A stretch of DNA of 64,000 nucleotides, from NCBI GenBank assembly GCA_038373885.1, contig JAWZYV010019925.1:62001-126000 (forward strand), written 5' to 3'. Origin of the DNA: Cheiracanthium punctorium. Its lineage: Eukaryota; Arthropoda; Arachnida; Araneae; Cheiracanthiidae. The translations under genes were made by a program, and so were the position numbers. Positions 12,672-24,412 of this stretch are shown piece by piece. Numbering within the stretch: position 1 is the stretch's first letter; each line of letters starts with the position of its first letter. The notes beneath the pieces were generated by a model, which made no database searches, was not told the origin of the DNA, and was given only the letters and a program-made list of their open reading frames with translations.

Positions 12672-12929
12672 TTAAACTTAGTATTGGAGCAGCTTCTCCA
12701 TTCATGATAAATTGTATAAGCTGTATCGGAAATTACTGTCTTTTCCTTACATAAAACTCAAATAAATAAATTTTCAACAAATACTTAATTACAAACAAGC
12801 TGTGCTTAAGCATAGAACTCAGACTTGTTAAATTTAAAAACGAGAATTTTATAGACAATATGTTGTTTTTTCTCTCTTTCAAGAAAAATGGACATCCTCC
12901 CCCCTTTTTTACACCAACCTTCCTTGGAG

Positions 12930-13200
12930 GATTAGGGTAATTCCGGGGTTATGTTGCACAATTTTTTTTTTAATTTGTGTAAAAAATCTCAAGGTGAACA
13001 TACAACAAAATAAAACATGCTGTGCTATTTAATGTAGAATATAAAACATGCGTACTGCGACAAAAAATATATAAAAATAATTAATAATTTTTAATAAATT
13101 TTTTTCTAAAACATTGCATTATGGGTAAGACGCCGCTCTTGTGCGGGAGTTATGCCTAACCTGTCATAAGAACAGAATGAAATAATCAATAAAATATATC
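12930..13200 (+). repeat. Unclassified interspersed repeat, copy 1
   Basis: Words such as TATTTAATGTAG, ACATGCGTACTGCGA, TTTTTTTCTAAAACATTGCA and GAGTTATGCCTAACCTGT occur in the same order at 29120-29375. This is a dispersed repeat of unknown class; I see no terminal repeats. Confidence 0.65.
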
Positions 13201-15807
13201 TACGTATATATAAATACGCTAAGCAAACATTTGTGTCCCTTTTTCAGCACATTTCGCAAACGGATGAGAGAGAAATTCGGAACAGTTTAAGTTCGTATGG
13301 AGGTGGTTGTGCGAACGTTAAAATTTTTATGTAATATGCTATTGCACCGGAAAAAATTAGAGGTGTAATTTGGCCGATTCGCGACAAGTCGGCCGATGGT
13401 TCCATTGTTGTGTCCATTTTGAAATAACAGCACTAAGTTTCAGCAGTACTATAAGGTTATAGTATTACAACAAAATTTGCAAAAAGTGAAATTATTCTTC
13501 AGCTTGGTGAAATGCCAATGACTAAAATGGGCTTTAGCTCTGTGCTTGGCGACTTTTTTTAGACGGTCGATAAGTGCACGAAGTGTTGTGAATGCCATGT
13601 CTTAAAGCTGTGGAAATACAAACCGAACAGGGCAGATTGCAATCCAAGAGACGCTCCACACAAACGCGCCATTTCTACAATTTCTGCACAATCTCCCACC
13701 ACGCAGTATTCCAAAGCAAATGTTCTCCGAAAATATTATTGAAGAAGAAACCATGCAATTAATAGGGATGAAAATAATATTAATGAAGTGTATGGAAATA
13801 TTTCAGAAAACGTACTCTCAGATAATATATTGAAGTCAGTTATAATATATTGAAGTCAGTTATAATAGAACCTAAAAATGATGATTGAACCTTTATTAAT
13901 TGTGACTTAATCGAATATCTGATGAATAGAGAGCATATCACCGCTCCGATAAAATAATTTGCTATTATGTCTGTGAAATCAATAACTATCCAGTAGAATT
14001 TTTGAATTCTTTGACTATGAGTGTATTTTTTTTTTTTTCGGTAAGCCGGGAGCAAGTGAAAAATTGCCAAATAATTGTGATCTTCGCCAAATGCTTACAA
14101 ATCTAAAGCGGTTTCCCGTACATAGTTGTTTATCCCTTTCCATTGTTTGGAGAGTTTAATTTATATATAATTTCGTATTTTAATTCCACACTTCTTCCCC
14201 AATTAAACATTATGTAACCAATAAGCATAGAAATTTCTTCATTGATATTTTGAATGTAACAAGAATGCGTATCAAGTTTATATATCGCAATGCTGATTGC
14301 GAAGTTTGAACTGGAACCGCAGGCAATAAAAGAATTTTAATTCCACTTATATTGTGATTTCTAAACATGTAGAAAATACTGAATTCCCTCCATTTGCGTT
14401 ACCTAGTTGTTCAATGGAAAGTGGTACATCCTCAGAAAAATTCGTCTTTATACACTAATTTATCCCTCACTTTTCAACGAATAATTTCCGTACTTCTTGG
14501 AAACGTAATATTTCCGTGAATTCCTCTTCCCGAAATCTGAGAAAGAGGAAAAATTTCGTCGAATCAGAATAAATTCCTTCAACTGACAGGAGAAGAAGGA
14601 AACGGATATTCGTAAATTAACGGAAATATTCCGGTAGCACTGATTGCTGCAAAATTTTCGTGATTTGAAGAAATAATTTTTGGGAGTGTAGTACAGTATA
14701 ATCGTTTTTGTATTGATGAACTATCCTATGTTAGTGCATAAAGGTACGAATTTGATCTTACGATAGAATTAATGCTGAGAAAACTTTTGTTAAAAAAAAC
14801 AGCGGATCTACCTTCTCAAATAATTTGTCGAAGTCAGACAATGTGGAAGACGCTGGTCTAAGTGTGCCACTTATGAAATCACTCTTTCATAATCAGCAAC
14901 TAACGCTTTTCTTAAGCGTGCGTCAGTGTGCACAGCTGTTTACTGTGGGCGGATTTGCGTATTTGGGCCGAAATATATATATATAATCCGACTCCTTGCA
15001 CACTTTTGACGTCCTTACATAAATAACGTCACAACGTAGACTGCGAGTGATACATTTGAGAGTATATATAAGCTGTGGTGTGTAAGGTACCAGAATTGGT
15101 TTCCAGGGTTTATTTGAATGCTTCGCCGGAACTTAGCGTTGAGTTGCACTGGCGGAACGTTTAAGTAATATTCAAGATTAAAAATTAAAGAAGGAGGATT
15201 TGTTCTTTGAAAAAAAAAATGCCTAAGCTACTCCAGTTGATTCAACTGTATCAGGCAAAGAATTAAATGTGGATGAAAGCATTTCTTCCGTAAGAGGAAA
15301 TTAATGCTAAGTTCTACTTCTAAACTTTATAACTAAAAAAATGATAAGCATACTTTAACTATTGAAATACAGAGTGACCAGTGATAGCGATGCCTACTAG
15401 CTATTTCCTAAGCCTAATAAGAGACACATATATCCAATTTCAAAAGTGTTTTAAATTGTAAAATATATTATATCAGGAACAATCGAAGTCAATAAATACC
15501 CATAAAAATTACGAAATTAAAATTTTTATACGGTCTAGCGGTCTTATCAGTTATATTTAGAAAAAAAAATTTCTTTACAATTTCATGAAAAAAAAATTGT
15601 CCTTTTACGACCAAAATTCACCGAGTTAGAGCTGCTTAAAGTTAGAGCAATTTTCGAGCTGCGAAATAGGGAATAAAAGGGCTAAAGGAACTATAGTAGA
15701 GATTTAAAAAAAAATGGAAATAAACTAAAAACTTTAAGGACCAATAAGCATCAGTTTTCATTCATCGGGAAGCTCGCTTGAATCAAAGGGCAACAGGGTG
15801 GTTTTTG
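13201..15807. other. No gene recognised
   Basis: Short frames only. There is a 24-bp tandem duplication of AATATATTGAAGTCAGTTAT (about 13826-13866). A TATATATAAG at 15063-15072 within a GC-richer patch (14920-15170) resembles a core promoter, but no open frame or donor site follows, so I do not call it. Confidence 0.5.
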
Positions 15808-15815
15808 TTTGTTTG

Positions 15816-16123
15816 CAGGCCCTGATTACCGCACAGGCCAACTAGGCCATGGCCTAGGGCCTCCAAGTTTTAGGGAGCCCCAAAATTATTAAAATAGTTT
15901 ACGTTCTATTCCTAAAAGAAATGAGATATGCTAAATTTTTAACAATAATGAAAATAGATAAAGAGATGCACTTTGATAACAAATACCGCTAAGCAAATGC
16001 GTTTGTTTACAGTATACACTAGTATCTTGCGATTATAAGTGGTATGACCAACAAGAAATGACCGCACAGGGGCCCCGCAAAAGCGCTTGGCCTGGGGCCT
16101 CCGAATGTCTTAGTTGGGCTCTG
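15816..16123. mobile_element. hAT-type MITE of the CAGGCCCTGATTA family
   Basis: Starts CAGGCCCTGATTACCGCAC and ends TAGTTGGGCTCTG. Both sides carry TTTGTTTG (15808-15815 and 16124-16131), a perfect 8-bp duplication, though the site is of low complexity. Subterminal GGCCATGGCCTAGGGCC and GCTTGGCCTGGGGCC are mirrored. 308 bp, non-coding. Confidence 0.83.
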
Positions 16124-16688
16124 TTTGTTTGTTTGCTTTTTTAGTAAAAGGGCATCAGGGTGCTGCACCCCTCTGATCCTTCCTAGAATCAGTCCTGGTA
16201 AAATGGTATACAAGTCAGAAATAAATGATGTAGAATTGTGGCAATTTCTTTTATTTACAATAAAGAGCATGCAAAGTCCAATAACATGCACATAAATCGG
16301 CGTTTTGGGGATATTTTTCAAAAGTTTAATTGACTGCAGCAAGTGTGCAAATTAATTTAGATTAAAATAATTTCATATTCTTAATGTCACTTACTGTAAG
16401 TTTCCACTGACTGGTATCTAAATTTTTATAATTATTTCTCCAGATAGCTATTTCACTTTAGATGTGTAGGATATGTAAGGCCTATATGTCCCACAAGAAG
16501 CATCACATGTTTAAAGTGAAATAACCAATTGAAGGATTTATATTAAAAATTTAATTGGTAAGCAAGAACTTCGCAAGCAACAATAATAATGTAAAGGTAT
16601 TTTTATGTAGGATAAGTTAATTTTCAATATTGCCACAGTCGATTAAACTTCTAAAAATAACGCCGAAATGAACCATGCGTGTCAGTGG

Positions 16689-17540
16689 TAGGGAATGCAA
16701 TCCCGATCCCGCGGGAACGGGATCCTGCGGAATCCCGCACAAATATTTGCGGGACTAGTCCCGCGGGATTACGATCCTAATCCCGCGGGATTGATACTGA
16801 GAAATAAATTATTTTTTATTAAAATTTCACGCCGCTTTCCCAATCAGTAGACCGAAAATTTTTGAATAATCATGTCTCTTATCTAACAATAAACCAATCA
16901 ATAATTAAAAATTTTAATTTAAAGTTTTAGTCTTTTTTAATTATCTTCTAATAAGAGTCTGGATCAAATATCTAAATCTAAACATCGTAATCTAAATTTT
17001 TCGCAAACTTCCCGGTCCCAAATGAACTGAAATATTTCATACTAATTTATCTCTTAGCGAACAGTCAAGAATTAATTATAAAAATTTTCATTTTATTTTT
17101 TAATTGTTTTTAAGTTAAATCTAGACTAGGAAATGATTCATTGGATTTGTTCGATTTTGTACGTTCTTTTTTCAGCAACTAAGAAAATAACCTAAGTATG
17201 TGAATGTATTTATAAATTGTTTTTTTCTGTGAATTCCCGATTTTTAGCAACTCACATAACTAATACTAATATATTAAGACATAACTTAGTATATCATTCT
17301 GAAAATCATAATTATAATTTTCATATTTCTGTAAGTTATTGTATAAATTATCTCACAAGATTAATTATTATTATTAAAGTTAGCTTCATAGTGCTTAAAA
17401 TCTTATGATTATTTTTTTTTTTTTTACTTTTCTCTGTTGAAATGAAGCCCTAGCAAAATGAAATGTCAATCCCGCGGGATCAAAAAATCTCAATCCCGAA
17501 ATCCCGCAATACGAAAAACAGTGCGGGATTGCATTCCCTA
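16689..17540. mobile_element. hAT-type MITE with perfect 17-bp terminal repeats
   Basis: Starts TAGGGAATGCAATCCCG and ends with its exact reverse complement CGGGATTGCATTCCCTA. Flanked by a perfect 8-bp duplication GTCAGTGG (16681-16688 and 17541-17548). Subterminal regions are packed with CCCGCGGGAT and ATCCCGC words facing one another; the 650-bp core is AT-rich and non-coding. 852 bp. Confidence 0.95.
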
Positions 17541-17548
17541 GTCAGTGG

Positions 17549-19074
17549 ATCCCAAATTGGGGGACACTATTTTGGATTTTTCTTGCCAACGGTTGTAACT
17601 TAAAAAAACAAATTTTTTTTTCATAAAATGAAACTACTTTGTTGATACTACATGTCTACAAGCAAAAAGTTCTCATGTAGGACGTCAAAGCCAACTTCAC
17701 CACTGCTTTGAAATCTCATAAATTGGGGCCCGTACGGCTCTGGGGGGGTCTTCGAAAATTTTTAACATTGGATTCACTTTATATGAAGATGTATAACTAC
17801 ACTGTGCAAAAAGTTTCTCTGCGTCATGCCAGAGTCAAGATTTACAGCGTTTTAAAACTGAATTTTTACGAAATGGGCTATTTGGGGCTCTGACTATCCT
17901 CAAATGAATTTTCAATTTACTATGTTAATATTCAAGGAATAGTATCAGATAGAGAGAAAAAATTTCTCTGAAGCACCTCAAAGTCATTCAAAGTTGAGAC
18001 CATAAAGCGGCAAAAATGGCCCAAAATTATTTCTACGCCATTCTTCTGGGGTACTTTGACCCCCCATAACTCCAAAACTAAAAGAGGCAAATCAAAAATA
18101 TTTGGGATTTGTTCTTTCCTTGGTAAGGCAGCTGCAGAAAAAAAAAATCATGAAATTCTGAAATGGTGATGGAAAACCTCCTGACTGATTTGTTCGTGCA
18201 ACGCCTCTCAATTGACCTCCTAAATTGACGCAAATAATAAAAACTACTAATGCATTGAGTAAAATTTCTTGTGGGGAGGGATCAAACCCCCATGATCCTC
18301 CCCGGATACGGCCTTGGTCAGAATATTATATTTTACGAAACCTTTTACATCGTTAATAAATGTAGTTGGATTTGACCGTAAAATTGTGCTGAGTTAGCTG
18401 CAGCCTTTCTATGGAGAAATGTTGAACCATGATTTGGAGTTTAAACTAAGAAATGGAACCAAATCATGGTTGAAACGTTTTTCCACAGAAAGGCTACAGC
18501 TGATTTAGTTCCAATGTATGGTAAAACGCTGAACTAATCAGTTAACTGTATATTATTTGGCATTTTTAATAGGGGCTACAAAACTAATTAATTTTTTTTC
18601 TCAATTTCGAGTTTTTATTTATTCATTGTTATTTCATTAATTTCCACATCCGTAGTAAAAAAACGAATCAGGAAAACGCTTTACTTCATTTTTAAATTCT
18701 TAACATATGACCTTTTCCTTCCATGTAAACAGATTTAACTAATGTTCCAGTGTGTTCTTAAACCAATGAAGTAAACAAAGTACTTTTGTTTGCTAGTTTA
18801 TTACGTAATATATGCTTGAATGAGCAAAACCCGTTTGTCTCTTAGAGTTAAACAGACTTTCGCCGGTTTATTTAACGTTTTCCTGTTTTGATTGCTCTTG
18901 GAAGTTGTTTGGTCTCTTTGGATCCAGTATTACTATTACAATTTAAAACACGCAATATTTTAAAGAATTAAGGGAATTTTCTAGTTTCTTTGGGCATTCA
19001 AAATATCGCACAGTAGTTTTACTCATGTTAAAATTCTAATAATAAAAATTTCCACTTATTAAAAAAAATGAATG
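17549..19074. other. No gene recognised; possible buried hAT end
   Basis: The MITE at 16.7 kb seems to have landed in the first bases of another hAT-type terminus, because CAGTGGATCCCAAATTGGGG (from 17543) resembles the common hAT end CAGTGGTTCCCAA. I could not find its partner. The rest has no coding signal apart from the hairpin at 18369-18528. Confidence 0.45.
18369..18528. repeat. Long imperfect hairpin
   Basis: The left arm (18369-18442), with CTGCAGCCTTTCTATGGA and AACCATGATTTGG, pairs with the right arm (18455-18528), with CCAAATCATGGTT and AGAAAGGCTACAGCTG. The apical loop is about 12 bases. It could be a small foldback MITE or, less likely, a source of small RNA. Confidence 0.75.
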
Positions 19075-19136
19075 CTGTTTTACAGGCCCGGACTGGGAGG
19101 GAGGGGCCCGGGTTATTGTGCAATCGATAAATAATA

Positions 19137-19472
19137 GAATGTATTAACTTTCGGGGTATGGTGTTTATGGATGACAACGCCCGTCCTCACCGTGCAAACA
19201 TTGTAGACGAATGCCTTCAATCGGAGGATATCACCCGTATGCATTGGCCAGCATACTCACCGGACTTGAATCCAATAGAGCATGTGTGGGATATGCTTGG
19301 CCGACGAATTGCAGCCCGTCAACCCCCTCCCACCTGTCTACCGGAACTTCGGAGTGCATTGCTTGATGAGTGGTGTAATATTCCCCAAGATCAGATTGAT
19401 CATTTGATACTCAGCATGCCTAGGCGTTGTCAGGCCTGTATTGCATCGTCCGAGAGACATCCTCCGTATTAA
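19137..19472 (+). pseudogene. Tc1-type transposase, C-terminal half
   Basis: The frame from the ATG at 19158 gives 104 codons and reads MVFMDDNARPHRA, then HWPAYSPDLNPIEHVWDMLG, ending RHPPY. These are the second Asp and the Glu of the DDE triad of Tc1-like transposases, separated by exactly 34 residues (D34E). In the family this domain cuts and joins DNA at TA sites. The N-terminal HTH domains and the first catalytic Asp (about two thirds of the usual 340 residues) are absent. The frame is open only to about 19131, where a stop precedes it, so the junction with the host element lies near 19135-19150. No in-frame stop interrupts the remaining part, so truncation may be fairly recent. Not functional by itself. 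Confidence 0.92.
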
Positions 19473-19758
19473 CCATCCTACTAACCATGTTATACTGTTT
19501 TTTGTAAATAGGTTCTTTTTTGAAATTTGGTCAAGGGAGTAAAACTTGCAATTTTTATTAATTATGTCAAAAATATAGCATCTTTTTTGCTCTTTACTTT
19601 TTGTTTAATAAATAGACTTTACAAATAAGTCAAATTTGTTTTGCTTCTTTCTCTTTCTTTGCCTAGGAGGTATGGTGTTATTATTAATTAATTATGATTG
19701 AAAATTAATGCATTAATAAAATAATGATCTACTAATTTATATGCGTCATTCATATTAA

Positions 19759-19785
19759 CTAGCTGGAACCCGTCGAATTCGACGG
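19759..19785 (-). mobile_element. Helitron 3' terminus, minus strand
   Basis: On the minus strand the 16-bp palindrome CCGTCGAATTCGACGG (19770-19785) is followed by GTTCCAG and CTAG (19759-19762), then T. A short hairpin a few bases before CTAG|T is the canonical Helitron 3' end. The helicase tail at 20061-20228 lies upstream on the same strand, which supports the call. The 5' end to the right was not found. Confidence 0.85.
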
Positions 19786-20060
19786 TCACTTTTTTGACTG
19801 TAATATTCAAAAATAAATGGGAACGATCGAGAATGTCACCAATGTCTTGAACAAAACTAACAGGAAAAATCAAAGAGCGACGCAGACGGAATATGACTTG
19901 TGACAGAAAGTAAACAAAAGGTTTCACGCCAGTTCATAGCAACTGTACAATGACGATGAAATGATTGAAATCTTTAAAATTTGTTTTTAACTATCTTTAT
20001 TAAGTAAAAAAAAAAAAGAGTACATATTAAATGAGGAATGAGCAAATACCGTTACAAATT

Positions 20061-20228
20061 CTAATTGAGCATTTCGTTGAAGACGATATTTTGGGTAAAG
20101 TCATCGACCACGAAACGTCCAGGTGAATTCTCTTAAATGATCTTGACTGCCACAGCATTCTTTGATCTAACCATTGAAAGAGTGACATACAACATTCCAT
20201 GAGAAAATACGGGCGCAGAAAGGTAAAC
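20061..20228 (-). pseudogene. Helitron PIF1-type helicase, C-terminal remnant
   Basis: One minus-strand frame reads VYLSAPVFSHGMLYVTLSMV, continues RSKNAVAVKI, meets one stop, and resumes NSPGRFVVDDFTQNIVFNEM before a final stop. PVFSHGxLYVxLSxVRS is the last conserved helicase motif of PIF1-like helicases in Helitron Rep-Hel proteins, and a short tail with a word like NIVF ends those proteins. In the family the helicase unwinds DNA during rolling-circle transposition. Here only the last 50 or so residues survive with an in-frame stop, about 270 bases upstream of the Helitron 3' hairpin on the same strand. The Rep domain and earlier helicase motifs were not found. A cellular PIF1 gene is unlikely given the position. 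Confidence 0.85.
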
Positions 20229-20495
20229 GCCAAAAGTATGAAGCGAAAATAGTGAAAAATTTCGGAATTCTGCAAGAGACAAAAAAATGTAATCCGCCAA
20301 ATGGCGACCGAGCGCTCCCTGCTTTATTTGCCTTTTCTCAAGCTACCCTCGATGGTAAAGATCCAGTATCAGACAGAAAACTGAAAAATTAAAGAAATAA
20401 AAGATAAATCGCTAACTAAAGAAGGAGTTTATAACTGCCGTCAATGTCGTTAACAAACCACAATGTATTTGTATGGAGAAAAGTTTGAAAAAAAT

Positions 20496-20900
20496 CTGAA
20501 ACACTTTCATATTTTAAATACTCACTAAAATGCTGTATATAAAAAGCGTATCATAATCCATGCGCCGTCCCTATTTTTCTTCCTTGTTTCATTAAATTGA
20601 AAAGCGTATCATTATTCATAGCCGTGCCTTTACTTAGGAAGAAAAAAAAATTTCTTCCTTGTTGCACAAAACATTTCTTTGGAATCGAAATCTATAGCTG
20701 CTAAAACTGTTTTACAATCTTCGCCAAACATATTCCAACTATACTTCACCATTTTAAATACTGTTCGGAATGAGCATCATAATCCATGAGTGTGCTATAT
20801 TTGTCTTTCTCGTTGCATAAAACAGATCGTTGGAATTAATATCTATATTAAATTTGCCTACTAAAGCTATTTTACAACCATCGCCAGGCATGGTTCGGTT
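20496..20900 (+). repeat. Dispersed repeat R, copy 1
   Basis: The series TCTGAAACACTT, AAATGCTGTATAT, CATAATCCATG, TTTTACAATCTTCGCCAA and AATGAGCATCATAATCCATG recurs in the same order at 44500-45130, and part recurs inverted at 41058-41262. Within each copy, words such as ATCATAATCCATGAG repeat about every 200 bases. It may be body sequence of the Helitron whose 3' end is at 19759, but that is inference. Confidence 0.65.
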
Positions 20901-21187
20901 TTTAAGTTTTTTTTGCCGCAAACTTTATCACAAAAATTATCAGAGAAAAAATTATCAGAAATCGAAAACCTTGTCAAACTTATTCTCCCCCCCCTTTCCG
21001 CGTTATGTGGCAAACACATTTAAAAATATTTCCACCATGACAGTTCATCTCTACAAAACCTGTCTACAAATCATATCGACAGAATCGAGTAGACAAAGTC
21101 TGGGCGTGAACGAAATAGCACCCTAGTGCTAAAAAGCGATAAAGCGCTAAAATATAGAAGGCTTTTTATGACAGCAAAATCTATTTA

Positions 21188-21535
21188 ATAAACCACAATG
21201 TTATTTCTATGGCGAAAAATTGCACATTTGAAGTTCCGCTACGGAGCTTACGCATATCAATCGTTTACGTAAGATCGTTTTTTAGAACAACACATTTATT
21301 ATCACTACACACTGTTGCCACACAACATTTACAAACGGATGCAATTTTTAACAAATAATTTTCCAAATAAATCAAACCTTGCGGAGCTTACGCATAAAAA
21401 CATCGTCTGCCAACAATGGGGTTAATAAACCACAATGTTATTTCTATGGCGAAAATGAAAATATCGTCTGCGTTAATAAACCACAATGTTATTTCTATGG
21501 TGAAAATTTGCACCTTTGTCGTTCCGCCACGCCTA
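21188..21535 (+). repeat. Direct repeats of a 35-bp motif
   Basis: AATAAACCACAATGTTATTT followed by CTATGG(C/T)GAAAA occurs near 21188, 21423 and 21474, with a diverged copy at 20453. GGAGCTTACGCAT also repeats (21244 and 21381). Confidence 0.75.
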
Positions 21536-21898
21536 AACCGTTCGACTTTTTCTGATTTTCTCTTTTGATGGCACATCTAGGGGCCCAGACCTTTCTTCAG
21601 ACACCTCAACCGAGTTTTTACACCCAGCCGTTCTCTCGATTCGGTTGTCGAAAGAAAAACATGTTTCAAAATAATATTCGGGAAGGCTCACTTGTTCATT
21701 CGGGAACGCTCACTCAAAAAATTTTGAGAACTACATTTAACATGAAGTGTTTTGAAGTCTTCTGGGGCGCAATTGCAGCTGCAAAAAATTTTTTATGAGT
21801 CAAACTTCATTCAAGTGCTATTAGTATAGCACTTTTTTTTTCCTTTCTTTTTCCTGCAGACAGTCGGACACCCTGACCAGTCCGGGCCTGGCTGTTTA

Positions 21899-22228
21899 AG
21901 ATGTTTTGTTGAAATTGCCATTAAATCAGTTTTGCCATTAACGGTATTACAGTTGTTTGAATGTTCATTTTTTTTAAATAAAAATGTAAATAATTGTGTT
22001 ATAATTTCTGGCAATCGAAATTGTTATTACTACGTATTAAAAATGAAATACAGTTGGGTTTGTTATACCTTTATAAAATATATTCCCTAAGTATTCTTAC
22101 GATCATCATAGTTGAAATATTATTAATGTTTTCATTTTAAATAGATGAAAGATTAATTTAATATTCGGAGAGTCTTTAATTTTTTTGTTTATTTGAATGA
22201 ACTAAAGTTTTTACTATATTGCTGAAAA
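21899..22228. other. AT-rich spacer
   Basis: Nothing recognised; AT-rich sequence between the hAT-like element and foldback copy F3. Confidence 0.6.
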
Positions 22229-22417
22229 ATACTATAATGCTGAAAAAAGGGCAGCCGTTCCCATCGCTCGACTTAACTACCAGCAAGATGGCGGACATCT
22301 AGATCTGTGGCACGCGATGAACGTTTCGATCGTCCGCTATCTTGCTGGTAGTTAAGTCGAGCGATGGCAACGGCTGCCCTTTTTTTCAGCATTGGGAAAT
22401 GGTTGCGCCTCAAAGGG
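22229..22417. mobile_element. piggyBac-type foldback element, deleted copy (F3)
   Basis: The left arm begins at AATGCTGAAAAAAGGGCAGC and runs to AGATGGCGGA, then jumps straight into the right arm at CATCTAGATCTGTGGCACGC. The central palindrome is therefore deleted. The right end GCGCCTCAAAGGG is bordered by TTAA (22418-22421). The left outer end is missing. Confidence 0.75.
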
Positions 22418-22706
22418 TTAAATCAAGCATAATATCTCGGGGGGTTACAAAATCAGTGGCATGTCACTTAGTAAGAAAAAGGGGAGGCGGTTAAAAAATC
22501 TTTTGTTTTTAAATATTTTAAATTAAATCTCTCTAAGTTTTCATGATATTTCCCATGGCATATTCTCTTTACTAGCCGCAAAGTCGGCCAGCGTTGACTA
22601 AATTCCTGGACTCATTTCAATAAAAATCATGTTTCATTTTTTTAAACTGTATTTGTCATTACATTTATTTAGGTTAGGGTTGCTACACATTTTGGTGACC
22701 CTTTAA

Positions 22707-22876
22707 TGACGACAGCTGACTGTGCGCGGGCACAGCCAGCTGCGTCAAAAAAGGGACTCTAGATCTGTGGCACGCGATAAACGTTTCGATCGTCCGCCAT
22801 CTTGCTGATAGTTAAGTCGAGCGATGGCAACGGCTGCCCTTTTTTCAGCATTGGGAAAGGGTTGTGCCTCAAAAGG
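22707..22876. mobile_element. piggyBac-type foldback element, half copy (F4)
   Basis: The central palindrome (GACGACAGCTGACTGTGCGC and its mirror) is followed by one arm ending CCTCAAAAGG at TTAA (22877-22880). A TTAA also lies just left at 22703-22706, so this half element may have moved as a unit or may be a deletion product. Confidence 0.7.
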
Positions 22877-22880
22877 TTAA

Positions 22881-24252
22881 CTTATTAAAAAAATCAACCT
22901 TTTTTTTTCCTTTCCAATTTAAATTTTAGTGGTGCTATTCTATGAAATAAAAAAACTTGCCCTCTGGAACGTAAAAAGATACAACACGCCTGTCCAGAGC
23001 GTCAGAGAGATAAAGATTTTCTAAATGCCGCGAATATTTTACTTCAAATTGCGGGTTATATTTCCGAATTCGAGAGTCGAATTGAGAATCAGAAGTTTAC
23101 GTCACATTTTCAAAAACCTTTCTGCAATAAATATGTAACATTTCTGAATTCACTGGAGAGTAGAACGGCTGCGTTTAACCTGCGACCGGGTATTTTTGGG
23201 GGGTGGCGTCATGGTAATTTAATTATTTCTAATTAAGCCTAGGTTAAATTGGTTTTTACCCTTGTTATTTAGATGAATCTGAACTAAATATATCGTTTTA
23301 TTCCCTTTTGGGGAAAATTATTTGGTGAGTTTTTATGAATTATACTTTCCGATATCATTACTCAAAATCCAGGCACTGAGGTACCCATTATTGTCTCCCT
23401 TGTACACACGGATTGTAAATGGTTATTATAACAAACATAAGCAAACATAATAATAATTATTTGTATTATGCATTATTTATTTTTCTTTTAACTATTTATT
23501 ATTATTATTATTCAATTGTTCGGTAAGTTATGACTTGATTATAAAATAGGTAACAGATAACGAAACAAATGGAGAACGTATAGATATTCGATGTGGGTAC
23601 GGTGGTATCAGCCAGCTATTTAAAAAATACGAGGAGGATGTGGCCATTGGCGCACGGGTTTATGGCCAACGACTGTCCGTAAAGTAATTCTATTTAAATC
23701 AAAATGCGACACTCTTATGTTTTAAATTTAAAATTTCACGCACTTCTTTCTCAGCTAAAAAATTTTGAAAGTCATCCATTCTGACTGGGAACTTTGGTTA
23801 GACCTATAAAAGCAGAGGTTTCGTACTACGAAAAATGTTTTTTCAAGCTCCGCTTGCTTTGGTACACATGCACCAAACAAAGACTTTTTTTAATAACAGT
23901 TTTTTCTGTTTTTCTACCCGGAAGCAGGGCATTAATTTACTTTTCAACATATTTTCAGCTGCACTAAAGCAATTATTGTAATGTGTGATCAGCTTCCGCA
24001 CTCATGAGGACAAAGTACCCATCTGCTGTAGGATGATCATAAAAGTCTCTAGCAGCAAAACATTCAGTGACCCCCTTCCCCCCTGCCAAGCTGGGCTGCC
24101 AGATCCTTCTATCAAATTCTTCCGAGTATTAACCCTTTAAGGGTGCTCCTTCTGAAAAGGGATCGTCATGACAGGACTTTTGAACAAGCCCGAAGAGTTA
24201 TCTGTTTTGGAAAATATTCCAAAATTCCGTATGTCATAAACGTAATTTACTC
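22881..24252. other. No gene recognised
   Basis: Short open frames only. No terminal repeats could be paired. An (ATT)n tract lies near 23500-23512. Confidence 0.55.
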
Positions 24253-24412
24253 ATGGCAAGGGGTGTTAAGGGGGGATCACCCTCCCCCCCCCCCAATGAG
24301 AAATTTTTTGCCATACAAAATGTATATTCTTCACTCCTTATCACACCGCACGTATACATTTATATAGTTGCAATAGTCCCCCCAATTCGCCCACTTTTGA
24401 AAGAAGAATGGA
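24253..24412 (-). mobile_element. Degraded CAGGGGCGTAGC-family MITE
   Basis: The minus-strand order of the family is kept: GGGGTGTTAAGGGGGGATCA, TTTTTTGCCATACAAAATGT, ATATTCTTCACTCCTTATCA, CACCGCACGTATACAT, AGTTGCAATAGT. Both outermost CAGGGGCGTAGC ends are eroded, so no duplication can be read. Confidence 0.7.

Larger units (their letters stand above)
19083..21890. mobile_element. hAT-like element (CAGGCCCGGACTGG ends) with nested insertions
   Basis: The start CAGGCCCGGACTGG is the exact reverse complement of the end CCAGTCCGGGCCTG. The flanks GCTGTTTTA (left) and GCTGTTTA (right) are an 8-bp duplication with one inserted T. A small relative with the same ends lies at 42257-42651. The 2.8-kb interior is not its own gene: it contains a Tc1-type transposase fragment, a Helitron terminus with a helicase tail, and tandem repeats, so it has served as a landing site. 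Confidence 0.85.

Noticed and set aside
15063..15072. TATATATAAG as a core promoter
   Set aside because: TA-rich words are frequent here and no open frame, initiator or splice donor follows.
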